The notes beneath the pieces are model-generated. The model saw nothing but the letters and a program-made list of their open reading frames with translations. It made no database searches and was not told the origin of the DNA. From Chroococcidiopsidaceae cyanobacterium YX2bin18 (lineage in GTDB: Bacteria > Cyanobacteriota > Cyanobacteriia > Cyanobacteriales > Chroococcidiopsidaceae): 35,768 nucleotides of DNA. The DNA lies in contig JAUJND010000038.1 of assembly GCA_030446505.1 (NCBI GenBank), positions 1-35,768 of the forward strand. The letters run 5' to 3'. The translations under genes were made by a program, and so were the position numbers. Below are positions 26,850 through 35,768 of this stretch, in pieces (position 1 is the first letter of the stretch; each line of letters starts with the position of its first letter).

Positions 26850-29800
26850 ATGCTGCCGGAACAACAACGCGTACTAGGCTACTTCATTGAAGAAGCCAAG
26901 GACAACCTTAATACAATTGAGCAGGGATTGCTAAATCTGCAAAACACCCTCAAAGACACGGAAATGGTTAATCAAGTTTTCCGGGCAGCTCACTCAATAA
27001 AAGGAGGAGCAGCAATGTTAGAACTAGATGGCATCCTGCAAACTGCTCATTACTTGGAATACTATTTCAAAGTCCTTAAGGAGTGTCCTCAAATTCAGGT
27101 TGATCAAAAGCTAGAGTTATTGTTTTTGCGAGTGTTTAATACCCTCAAAAAACTATTAAAGCAGCTTGAAGACTCATTTTTCTCCCAGAAGATGTAGTCA
27201 ATAACATAATGTTAGAAGTAGAGCCAGTCTTTGAGGTACTTAACCAGCACCTAGAATTACTAGTGCAATCCGGGAGCGGAGTGTTGTCAGAAGATTCCCT
27301 ACTTTTGGTAAGTAGCGAAACCAGTAATCAATCTCTTGCCTTTAACGATACGTTTGACTGGGAAGACACAAGCGACCAAGATACTCAAGCTGAGGAAAAA
27401 TTGCTACCTACTGCTCAAGAAGCAATAGAATCTAATCTAAATATCGACACGGAGATTAAAGTCCGAGCCGCAGAAGTAGGTGATATGCATAAAGCACAAA
27501 TCACTGGAGATGCAGATGATTTAAACGACTTATTTACAACTGGATTAGATGAGCAGCCGTTGTTAGAAACTGATACAAATCAGATAAAATTTGAGAATTT
27601 AGAAGTTGTAAACGCACCTCAAGCACCCGGAGAGAATTCTTTTGATGGCAAGGACTCTGTTAGCTCCTTTAACGAGACGCTAGCGTTCGATGATCTATTT
27701 GGCGTAGAGACACCTCTACTTTTAGTTACCGAAGAATCTGAATTTTGTAATTTGTTTGATCAGCCAAAAGAATCTCAAGACCAAATCCTTCTAGAAGAAC
27801 TTACTCCCACTTCCGCAATAGAAGATATTGATTCGGAGAACGAATCTGTTACCCCACCCCAGATGGAGTTTGAGTTAGAAGAATCATGGTTCTCCTTAGA
27901 TAGTGGCGATCGCCTTGTTGACGTGCCTCCAAAAGAAACGTTCACGCCCTCACTGATTAAATCAGAGGCAACGGCAGCTACTGAGCTAGATTCTATTGAC
28001 AATTTGAACACCGCAGGGGAATTATCCAGTACGTTTGATGATTTTTGGGATGAACAGCCGGAGCTATTAACAGCCTTAGACAGCAGCTTATCAATCGACT
28101 TGTCTGAGGCTGGAGAAAAGAATGCACCAACGCTAAAAGATGAATCAGTCTTACCCGAAGTTGACGGTAGTGTTACTGCCGCTAATTTACAACGGCGGCT
28201 CGATAACAATGACTTGATAGACACAACAGAAACAGATTTATTTACTAGTCTGGGTGAAAAGAGCAATCAATATCTAAATTTCTTATTGGATGATCCAGCA
28301 GATCAAGTGGGAATCGAGACTTTATCAGATATAAACATAGACTTTTCCAGCGCCGAGGTGGTTGACGATGAATTTGACGCTTTAGAGGCGTTACTAGCAG
28401 ATGAAACAACATCCACAGATGATTTTTTTGAACTTGATGCCTTACTGGATTTAGAGCCGCCTACGTTATATGCAGTTACACAACAAGATTTAAGCGAAGA
28501 TGTTTTAAGCGCTGAAACTACTGACGATGAATTTGGCGACTTAGAGGCGTTGCTTGGAGAAACAACTGCAAATACTGCTCCACAATCAGTAGACACAGAT
28601 GAATTTTCTGAACTTGATTCCTTACTGATCTAGACACACTTACGATAGCGCCAGTTATACAAACATCAACTGCACAAAGCTTAAGCGCAGATTCAAAACA
28701 AGACGCTGATGATTTTAGTGATTTAGAAAACCTGCTGGAACAAGCTGATAAAACGACTAGCAGTCCTCCAGTTAAATCGAAGCAAGCCGATGCTGCTAAG
28801 CCCCGCCGTGCAACACTTGAACAAATGATGAAAGTCCCGATCAAGCAGTTGGACAACGTTAGTAACTTAGTTGGAGAATTAGTTGTAAATCGCAATAGCT
28901 TAGAGCAGGATCAACAACGGCTGCGACAGTCCTTTAGATAATCTACTGCATCAGGTGCAGCAACTTAATGGTGTGGGTTCTAGGATGCAAGAACTATACG
29001 AGCGATCGCTGATGGAAGCTTCACTAATAAACATCCGCCAAGGTTCCCGCGCAACGCCTGATAAATTAGCTACTTCCTCGGCTCACTCTACAGGCATGGA
29101 CTTTGATGCCCTGGAAATGGACCGCTTTACAGGCTTCCACACTCTGTCGCAAGAAATGATCGAACTAATTGTGCGAGTGCGAGAGGCTTCTTCGGATATA
29201 GAGTTTGTTACAGATGACACCGAGCAAGTAGCGCGTCAATTCCGGCAAGTAACGACTCAGCTCCAAGAAGGACTGACGCGATCGCGCATGGTTCCCTTTA
29301 GTGAAATTGCCGAGCGTTTGCCCCGCGCTGTCCGAGACATTTCCCTCAAATATGGCAAGCAGGTAGAGCTGCTTATCGAGGGTCAGGAAACTTTGATTGA
29401 TAAGATGCTTTTGCAGCAACTCTACGACCCAATGACGCATTTGGTGAACAATTCTATTACTCATGGAATTGAAACCCCAGAGAAGCGTACCGCTACGGGC
29501 AAGTCGTCTGGAGGAAAAGTCACTATCCGCGCTTTTTATCAGGGTAACCAGACTGTAATCGCTGTGAACGATGATGGAGCTGGGATTGACACCGACGTAG
29601 TGATGACAAAAGCAATTCAAAAGGGTCTAATTACCGTAGCTGAAGCCAGAAAAATGTCTCCCCAAGATGCATATACCCTGCTGTTCCATCCTGGTTTTAG
29701 TACGAAAGATCAAGCCGATGAGTACGCTGGACGCGGCGTTGGCATGGATGTGGTGCAAACCAGCTTGAATGAAATTCGGGGGACGATTAGCACTGATTCT

Positions 29801-30766
29801 ACGCTTGGCAAGGGAACAACATTCACCATTCGTCTGCCACTGACGCTGAGTATTTGCAAAGCGCTTTGCTGTCTGAGTGACAAGGCTCAGATTGCTTTTC
29901 CGATGGACGGTGTAGAAGACACGCTAGACATATCGCCAAGCAATGTTATTGCTAATCAAGAAGGTCAATCTTGTATTTCCTGGCGTGATTCCTTGCTGCC
30001 ATTCCGACCGCTAAAAGAACTTCTAGCGTGCAATCGCCGCATCGGTCGCGGCAACCTTTATGGCGGCAGCCGCGAAGACGACCTAATGTCAATTGTGGTG
30101 TTACGCTCTGCTGATACGCTGATTGCTGTTCAAGTTGATCAGGTGTTAGGTGAGCAAGAAATTGTAATTAAGCAATTGGAAGGCCCAGCACCAAAGCCAG
30201 TGGGAATTACCGGCGCTACGGTAATGGGGGATGGTCGGATTATGCCGATTGCTGACGTGTTAGAGCTAATTGACCTCTCAATGGGACGGCTCCAGCGACA
30301 AGGCGGTGCTTCATTGTGGACTTCTACCGTTGCTCCCGTATTGCTAGAAACTCCTGATCACCAGACTGAACCTATGGTGCTGATTGTGGACGACTCAATT
30401 ACCGTTCGCGAACTTTTATCCATGACTTTTGATAAGGCTGGATACCGAGTAGAACAAGCGCGTGATGGTCAAGAAGCTTGGGATAAACTCCGCGATGGTC
30501 TCCCCTGTGACCTCATATTCTGTGACATTGAAATGCCCAGAATGGATGGTTTGGAACTACTATCACGGATGCAGAAAGATCCTCATCTCAGTCAATTGCC
30601 GATTGCGATGCTAACCTCACGTGGTGCAGATCGGCATAGACAAATGGCGGTTCAATTGGGGGCAAGAGGCTACTTTACTAAACCCTATGTGGAAGAAGCA
30701 CTGCTAGATGGTGCTCAACGGATGCTCAACGGTGAGGTACTTGTTGCGGTAAAGAGCCTTGCTTAA
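26850..30766 (+). pseudogene. hmpE: CheA-type hybrid histidine kinase (HmpE/PilL), three frameshifts
   Basis: About 1,305 codons. The HPt domain has His48 (QVFRAAHSIKGGAAML). A long acidic linker with repeated DDEFxxLEaLL motifs occupies about 27290-28730. The dimerisation helices (VPIKQLDNVSNLVGELVVN), ATPase domain (HLVNNSITHGIE, NDDGAGID, GRGVGMDVVQ), CheW-like domain and a C-terminal receiver (LIVDDS, Asp codon at 30524-30526, TKPY) follow. Breaks: a T5 run at 27177-27181 where SFFLPEDVV is expected; a missing G at about 28627 (stop after ELDSLLI; DLDTLTIAPV expected); and an extra T at 28933-28935 (QSLDNLLHQ expected). The kinase part from 28955 to 30766 is clean. It should phosphorylate HmpB and its own receiver domain. 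It lacks the helical region kept in the partial upstream copy. Confidence 0.83.
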
Positions 30767-30827
30767 GCTTAGTGTCTTATAGGCTACCTTACCCTAGAGG
30801 TAGTACAAATCCACTACCCAGGTATAA

Positions 30828-31112
30828 ATGGCAATCAATCAAGCTCGTTTGCGTCAACTACATCGGACACTAGCACCAATCATGCTGTTGCCAATCCTGC
30901 TAACCCTGGTTACAGGATTGCTGGATCAAATGGCTGATTTGGGTGACAAAGGAGGGGACTTTGGTTGGTTACTAGATTTGCATAAGGGACACTTTGGCAG
31001 TCTCAATTTAGGTGTAATTTATCCCTTCTTGAACGCTTTAGGTTTGTTAACACTGGTAATTACTGGAATTATTATCTGGTTTCAGCTACGCCGCCGTAGC
31101 AGAAGAGTTTAA
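30828..31112 (+). CDS. PepSY-associated small membrane protein
   Basis: 94 residues with two membrane helices, at about 14-31 (LAPIMLLPILLTLVTGLL) and 63-86 (GVIYPFLNALGLLTLVITG), and a basic C-terminal tail (QLRRRSRRV). The pattern RQLHRTLAPIM...LHKGHFG resembles PepSY-associated TM-helix proteins, in which paired histidines lie near the membrane. Function is unknown. It follows hmpE by 61 bp on the same strand but is not a known member of that cluster. Start ATG 30828. Intact. Confidence 0.65.
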   Translation: MAINQARLRQLHRTLAPIMLLPILLTLVTGLLDQMADLGDKGGDFGWLLDLHKGHFGSLNLGVIYPFLNALGLLTLVITGIIIWFQLRRRSRRV

Positions 31113-31450
31113 ATTGCAGATGCGATCGCTATTTGTTATGCAAAAGCAGCTCAATAGTTTTAATTAACTGAGCTTCACTAATATGCTTTGACCTTGAACA
31201 CGAACAGTGTAAGGGTCAAATTGGCTTATTAATTTTCATAGCTCAATTGTTACCTATTTATAGAATTACAAAAAGTTAAAGATGTAGCAGTTATAAAATG
31301 CCAATAATCTTAGATAATAAATTATTTATCAAAAATCGGTGAGGCTTATATTAGTGTAGTCAAGTAGAAAATTTTAAGCTAAAGCTTACAAATCTAAAGT
31401 TTGAATGGTAGCAGTGCTAAATTGGACAGTACTGCCCAGAAGCCAACGCT
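31113..31450. other. AT-rich intergenic region before the prolyl oligopeptidase gene
   Basis: No gene or convincing motif recognised; one HIP1 site (GCGATCGC) lies near 31123. It presumably contains the promoter of the downstream peptidase. Confidence 0.35.
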
Positions 31451-33535
31451 ATGCCATATTCCAAGAAGCCACTCGTCTACCCAAGCAGCAGCCAAGTTGA
31501 TTCCTTTGATGACTACCACGGTACAAAAGTTGCAGATTCATACCGTTGGCTAGAAGATCCAGATTCAGAGGAGACAAGGGCTTGGGTCGAGGCTCAGAAT
31601 CAAGTTACATTCAATTACCTTAACGAAATTCCTGTCCGAGAACAGATTAAGCAGCGTCTAACCCAGCTATGGGATTATGAAAAATTTGGAATTCCAGTTA
31701 AAGAGGGAAACTGCTACTTTTACTTCAAAAATGACGGGCTTCAAAACCAGTCTGTACTTTACACCCTAGCCTCTCTTGACAGCGAACCTAGAGTGCTACT
31801 CGACCCCAATAAGTTGTCAGAGGATGGCACAGTTGCTCTTTCGGGTTTGTCTATCAGTAAAGATGGTAAACTCCTGGCATACGGTTTATCTACCGCTGGT
31901 TCAGACTGGCAAGAGTGGAAAGTCCGGGATGTAGAGAGGTGCGAAGATTTACCAGATCATTTGAAGTGGATTAAGTTTTCTGGTGCAGCTTGGACAGAAG
32001 ATAATCAAGGGTTTTTCTATAGTCGCTACGATGAACCAAATGAGGCGACCAAACTAGAAGAAGTTAACTATTTTCAAAAACTGTATTACCACCAGTTGGG
32101 TAAGCCACAGGCAGAAGATATGTTAGTCTATCAGCGTCCAGACCAGAAGGAATGGGGTTTCAACGGCGGTGTTACTGAGGATGGACGCTACCTAATTATT
32201 TCTGTGTGGTTGGGGACTGATCCGAAAAACTTGGTTTTCTATCAGGACTTGACTGACCCAGCTGCTCAGGTAGTAGAACTGATTAGTGAGTTTGAAGCTA
32301 ACTTTAGCTTTATTGATAATGACGGTTCAGTGTTTTGGTTCCAAACTGACCTAGATGCGTCGCGCAGTCGTGTCATTGCTATTGACACCAGCAATCCATC
32401 CCGTAGCTCTTGGCAAGAGATTATCCCCCAAGCAGCTGAAACCCTGGAAGGTGTTGGGCTACTTAACAACCAGTTTGTCGCTTCCTACCTCAATGATGCT
32501 TATACGCAAATCAAAATCTTTGACCTGAATGGAACATTTGTGCGGCAGGTTAATTTACCTGGGATTGGTTCAGCTGGTGGCTTTGGTGGCAAACGCGACG
32601 ATACAGAAACTTTTTATAGCTTCACTAGCTTTACTACGCCAGCAACTATTTACCGCTATGACATGACTAGTGATGAAAGTACCATTTTCCGCCAGCCGCA
32701 GGTAGATTTCAATCTAGCTGATTACGAGACAAAGCAAGTCTTCTATAGCAGCAAAGATGGTACTCAAATTCCGATGTTTATCAGCTATAAAAAGGAAATT
32801 CAGCTAGACGGAAATAATCCTACTTGCCTTTATGGTTATGGAGGTTTTGGTGTTTCTTTAACACCTAGTTTTTCAGTTGACAAAGTTGTATGGATGCAAA
32901 TGGGTGGTATTTATGCTGTACCCAATCTGCGTGGCGGTGGGGAATATGGTGAGGAATGGCATCAGGCTGGAACAAAGCTGAACAAGCAAAATGTCTTTAA
33001 TGATTTCATCGCCGCAGCTGAGTGGTTAATTGCTAACAAGTACACTTCCCCAGCTAAACTCGCGATTTTTGGTGGCAGCAATGGAGGACTTTTAGTAGGT
33101 GCTTGTATGACTCAGCGTCCTGATTTATTTGGGGCGGCGCTGCCAGCTGTGGGCGTGATGGATATGTTGCGGTTCCATAAGTTTACTATTGGCTGGGCTT
33201 GGGCTTCAGATTACGGTTCAGCAGATAACTTGGAGGAGTTTAATGCTCTTTATGCATATTCGCCACTGCATAACCTCAAACCTGGTACTTCCTATCCAGC
33301 AACAATGATTACTACAGCTGACCATGATGATCGGGTAGTGCCTGCTCATAGTTTCAAATTTGCAGCTGCATTGCAAGCGGCTCACACTGGTTCAGCACCA
33401 GTGCTAATTAGAATTGAGACGAATGCGGGGCATGGCGCTGGGAAGCCTACGACTAAATTTATCGAAGAAATGGCTGATCGCTGGGCTTTTTTGGTAAGTA
33501 CGCTCAATATTGATGTGTCTGTTGCTAATAGCTAG
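31451..33535 (+). CDS. Prolyl oligopeptidase family serine peptidase (S9A)
   Basis: 694-aa cytoplasmic-type peptidase; there is no signal peptide. It cleaves short peptides after proline. The N-terminal part (DDYHGTKVADSYRWLEDPDS) leads into a seven-bladed propeller that limits access to peptides, and the alpha/beta-hydrolase domain occupies about residues 410-694. The catalytic triad is visible: Ser543 in GGSNGGLLVG, Asp626 in TADHDDRVVPAHS, and His661 in NAGHGAGKPT. These correspond to Ser554, Asp641 and His680 of the porcine enzyme. YGYGGFGVSLTPSFS and NLRGGGEYGEEWH are also typical. Length is normal and the frame clean. It appears to be a single-gene unit. Confidence 0.94.
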   Translation: MPYSKKPLVYPSSSQVDSFDDYHGTKVADSYRWLEDPDSEETRAWVEAQNQVTFNYLNEIPVREQIKQRLTQLWDYEKFGIPVKEGNCYFYFKNDGLQNQSVLYTLASLDSEPRVLLDPNKLSEDGTVALSGLSISKDGKLLAYGLSTAGSDWQEWKVRDVERCEDLPDHLKWIKFSGAAWTEDNQGFFYSRYDEPNEATKLEEVNYFQKLYYHQLGKPQAEDMLVYQRPDQKEWGFNGGVTEDGRYLIISVWLGTDPKNLVFYQDLTDPAAQVVELISEFEANFSFIDNDGSVFWFQTDLDASRSRVIAIDTSNPSRSSWQEIIPQAAETLEGVGLLNNQFVASYLNDAYTQIKIFDLNGTFVRQVNLPGIGSAGGFGGKRDDTETFYSFTSFTTPATIYRYDMTSDESTIFRQPQVDFNLADYETKQVFYSSKDGTQIPMFISYKKEIQLDGNNPTCLYGYGGFGVSLTPSFSVDKVVWMQMGGIYAVPNLRGGGEYGEEWHQAGTKLNKQNVFNDFIAAAEWLIANKYTSPAKLAIFGGSNGGLLVGACMTQRPDLFGAALPAVGVMDMLRFHKFTIGWAWASDYGSADNLEEFNALYAYSPLHNLKPGTSYPATMITTADHDDRVVPAHSFKFAAALQAAHTGSAPVLIRIETNAGHGAGKPTTKFIEEMADRWAFLVSTLNIDVSVANS

Positions 33536-33784
33536 TTATAGGAACGTACATCTTGCACCTGGCTTTTACAAGTTATCAATGATAAAAAATTGGTCGCTAT
33601 TGAAGGTCAGGTAGCTCAAAATCCAATGTTCAAATTTAAATGAAGCAACTATTAGACTTAGTTGTTAATTTCGATCTGATCAGCTTTCTTTTAAACTAAA
33701 CTGTGATATTTGTAAAGTTATTAGCCGATTTTGATGCACATAATAAAATAACCTGGTAGAGCTAAGCTTAAAAATTTTAAACTA
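33536..33784. other. Convergent intergenic region
   Basis: No gene or obvious terminator seen between the peptidase gene and the opposing small secreted-protein gene. Confidence 0.3.
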
Positions 33785-34159
33785 TTACAAGCAATTACAA
33801 TTAATAGATTGACTGCCATCATTTAAAATTGAAGCAGACACCATAGATTCTTTAGGACAAGTTTTAACTGCATTGCCTGTCCTTATATGTACTGGTACAG
33901 AAACAATACAGCTATTGAACTGACCCTTTTCATCAAAAGATATGGAATGTCCTTGCAAACAAGAAAAAGCAAAACTACCTATTGTTATATAGAGATTATT
34001 CTCAATGTTGCAACTTGCAACTGATCCATTTGGATGACTACTAACAGTGCCATATTCGCAAGGTAATCCTGCTTCAACAGGTGGAGAAAAACTTAAGCTT
34101 ATTGTAAATAGACCAAGGGATGCTAAAACAGATCCCAAAGATTTGAGTGAAGATTTCAT
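33785..34159 (-). CDS. Small Cys-rich secreted protein of unknown function
   Basis: 124 residues from ATG 34159; an in-frame TTG at 34165 would add two residues. The N-terminus MKSSLKSLGSVLASLGLF, followed by a hydrophobic run ending PPVEA, is a signal peptide, probably cleaved before GLPCEYG. The mature part is about 95 residues with seven Cys (PCEYG, ASCNIE, SCLQG, SCIVS, TCPKE and a terminal NCNCL). That suggests disulphide bonds outside the cytoplasm. Ser and Asn are frequent. I do not recognise the family. It stands alone, convergent with the peptidase gene, and the ribosome-binding site is weak. Confidence 0.6.
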   Translation of the reverse strand: MKSSLKSLGSVLASLGLFTISLSFSPPVEAGLPCEYGTVSSHPNGSVASCNIENNLYITIGSFAFSCLQGHSISFDEKGQFNSCIVSVPVHIRTGNAVKTCPKESMVSASILNDGSQSINCNCL

Positions 34160-34165
34160 TAACAA

Positions 34166-34667
34166 AACCCATGATGTAGTACGACACCTTTATCCTGGCT
34201 TCTATAATTACAGATTGGGTTTAGAGATGATGAATATTTGGATGAAGAATTAGCGAACACTTACTTATTTAGCTAAAGACTTTGTATCAACTTGTCTAAG
34301 TAATTATCGGTATTGTCTGGCGATCGCAAATTTCAATACTTGTAGGTAATATGGTGCTGATTCACAAATTTTTGTGTTAGTTAAGTATCATAAAACTGAA
34401 AATTCATAACTGAACAGAAAAATAACTAATCACTGGGCGTTTCTGGGGTGTACACTTTTAGCCTCAGTGTAGCGATCGCTTAGTTAAGATATTTTTCGAT
34501 GCCAGTTAGTGAACTGTCTACTTAACTACTGCTGTTTAGTGCCGCAATTCTTTCACTTTGGCAACTACTATTTTAGGACAGTGACCCAACTGCCTATTTG
34601 AAATAACTGCTTGGGCAGCCTCAAACTTAGTCTTGGTTATATACAGCTTTGTTAGCCGATAGGACTG
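34166..34667. other. Intergenic region
   Basis: No gene recognised; the short plus-strand frame here overlaps the secreted-protein gene in antisense and is rejected. HIP1-like GCGATCGC appears at about 34472. Confidence 0.35.
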
Positions 34668-35632
34668 ATGATGAGCATTAGATCACAAGATAAGCAGACT
34701 CTTGACTACCAGGAAGGTGCTGTACAACAGTTTGTACCACCACTCACCCCAGCTACAATCCAGCGGGCAAGAGAGGGACTTGCTGCCGCCCATGAACTCA
34801 GTGCCAACAACCTTGTTCACGAAGAACTTTTGGCATCTGAGGCGATCGCTAATGGTCGTTCTGCCCTAAAATCAGCGGTGAACAACGTCGTTTTGTACTG
34901 CGATCGCTTATCCACAGCCTTTTCCGGATAAAAGTCGAGTTCTCTGAGCGAATTCCTCCAACCTCGGCGCTGTTTGCTCCCAACCACCTGAATCATATTG
35001 ATCCATTTCTGTTATTGTCCGAGTTGCCTGCACGTCCCTACTGCCACATCTTGGGCGATGCCCGCACACTTTACAACAAGTGGTGGAAGCGTCAACTCCT
35101 GCGTCTGGCAAAAGGCGTTATCCCACTAGAGCGCTTGTGGAATGAAGAACTCGCAGTCATTGAGGGTGCAAAGCAAGGATTAAGCGATTTGGCTGAGTTG
35201 GCAGCTGCTATTGAGCATGATGTACCTCATGGCGGTTCAATAGAGACATTGCGACGGCTAGACCGGATTGTTCAAGCCATGTTTGCTCGTGAGGATCGGA
35301 TTTTGATTTTTCCAGAGGGAGGTCTTGGTACAGTTGAGGGTGAATTGCGCCCACTCAAGCGTGGTGTTGTAATCTATGCTCTGCGTGCTGGAGTGCCGAT
35401 TGTACCAGTCGGGATTATTGGAACACGAAATCTATATTTTAGGAAAGAATTGACTATTCGTTTTGGTCAGCCGTTAATTTTTCCGCAGTCAAACCGACCG
35501 AAGCAATCCGAAGTACAAGCAGCGTTGGATGCTTTGCAAGCGGCGTTGATAACTTTATTGCCGCAAGACTATCGTGAACCAGATGCAACGGTAAAACTAT
35601 TGAGTGGCTTCCTGAATCGGATGTTTTTGTAA
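34668..35632 (+). pseudogene. PlsC-like 1-acyl-glycerol-3-phosphate acyltransferase, one frameshift
   Basis: A gene of about 321 codons for a membrane-associated acyltransferase of the PlsC/LPLAT group, which acylate lysophosphatidic acid or related lipids. ATG 34668 opens an 87-codon frame (FVPPLTPATIQRAREGLAAA and so on) that stops after CDRLSTAFSG. One T is missing from the run at 34920-34923; with it the protein reads STAFFRIKVEFSERIPP and joins the frame ending at 35632. The catalytic H-x4-D motif (NHLNHIDP, near 34985) lies just after the break. LIFPEGGLGTVEGEL (near 35310) is the acyl-acceptor binding block, and AGVPIVPVGIIG the last conserved block. The long N-terminal extension before the acyltransferase core is unusual. 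Only one indel separates it from a complete gene. Confidence 0.75.
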
Positions 35633-35768
35633 GGTAGGAGCGATCGCTGTTTAACAATGCCGTCAAGCGCTGTTAGATTTTTATGGGATAGTGCAGCAAT
35701 TAATGTCTATTTACGTTTCAACTGCCCCTAGCGCTTTTAAGGTTATCCTTTGTGCTTCAGTCAAACCT
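35633..35768. other. Window end, nothing recognised
   Basis: One HIP1 site (35640-35647); no gene can be supported in this last stretch. Confidence 0.3.

Noticed and set aside
27775..28596. Two Ser-rich minus-strand frames inside hmpE
   Set aside because: They are complements of the Asp/Glu-rich linker codons; composition artefacts.
30783..30802. Hairpin CTACCT...AGGTAG after hmpE as a terminator
   Set aside because: Only 6 bp of stem and no T-run follows.

Overview
The window comes from a cyanobacterium. HIP1 octamers (GCGATCGC) are scattered through genes on both strands. Several gene families are typical of the phylum: a System II cytochrome c maturation protein (CcsA/Ycf5), DUF3352, a neighbouring bioY-lspA pair, an FHA-fused class A penicillin-binding protein, and HmpF next to a chemotaxis-like cluster for type IV pilus motility. 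I cannot name the genus. No tRNA, rRNA or CRISPR array was found.

Layout. 1-756: the start of an RTX-type calcium-binding protein (minus strand, cut by the window edge). 1297-3594: FHA-PBP (minus). 3982-5104: a secreted Pro/Ser/Thr/Gly-rich repeat protein with a one-base frameshift in its last repeat, followed by a strong terminator. 5228-6435: broken lspA and bioY (minus). 6674-9554: a phosphate transporter locus with a candidate Pho box, intact pstC and pstA, and a broken pstB. 10079-12923: broken DUF3352 gene and broken ccsA. 13066-14384: debris zone with an IS1-type insA relic, a 25-bp direct repeat, other relics and an orphan 92-aa ORF. 14737-16833: an intact long di-haem peroxidase (MauG/CCP family). 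17012-17249: a second, internally deleted ccsA relic. 17569-18567: intact tilS. 18593-30766: the hmp/pil motility region, with hmpF on the minus strand plus a partial copy of its 3' end, and divergent hmpB-C-D-E with a partial copy of the hmpE 5' end. 30828-35632: a PepSY-type membrane protein, prolyl oligopeptidase, a small Cys-rich secreted protein and a PlsC-like acyltransferase with one frameshift.

How the genes fit together. PstC and PstA form the phosphate permease channel that PstB should energise. HmpB (CheY), HmpC (CheW), HmpD (transducer) and HmpE (CheA hybrid kinase) form one phosphorelay expected to act on type IV pili together with the coiled-coil protein HmpF.

The main unexpected feature is the pattern of damage. 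At least nine genes are broken almost entirely by 1-2 nt indels, while their motifs stay intact across the alternating frames. Long neighbours (PBP, pstC, pstA, peroxidase, tilS, prolyl oligopeptidase) are clean. The broken set includes genes normally needed for growth (ccsA, lspA). Either the genome is in early decay with working copies elsewhere, or the sequence carries clustered indel errors. In the motility locus most breaks lie in T/A homopolymers, so slippage or phase variation is a third possibility. Two partial tandem duplications (hmpF 3' end, hmpE 5' end) and several undescribed repeat or palindrome sites (6674, 14594, 16944, 22045) are the other points of interest.
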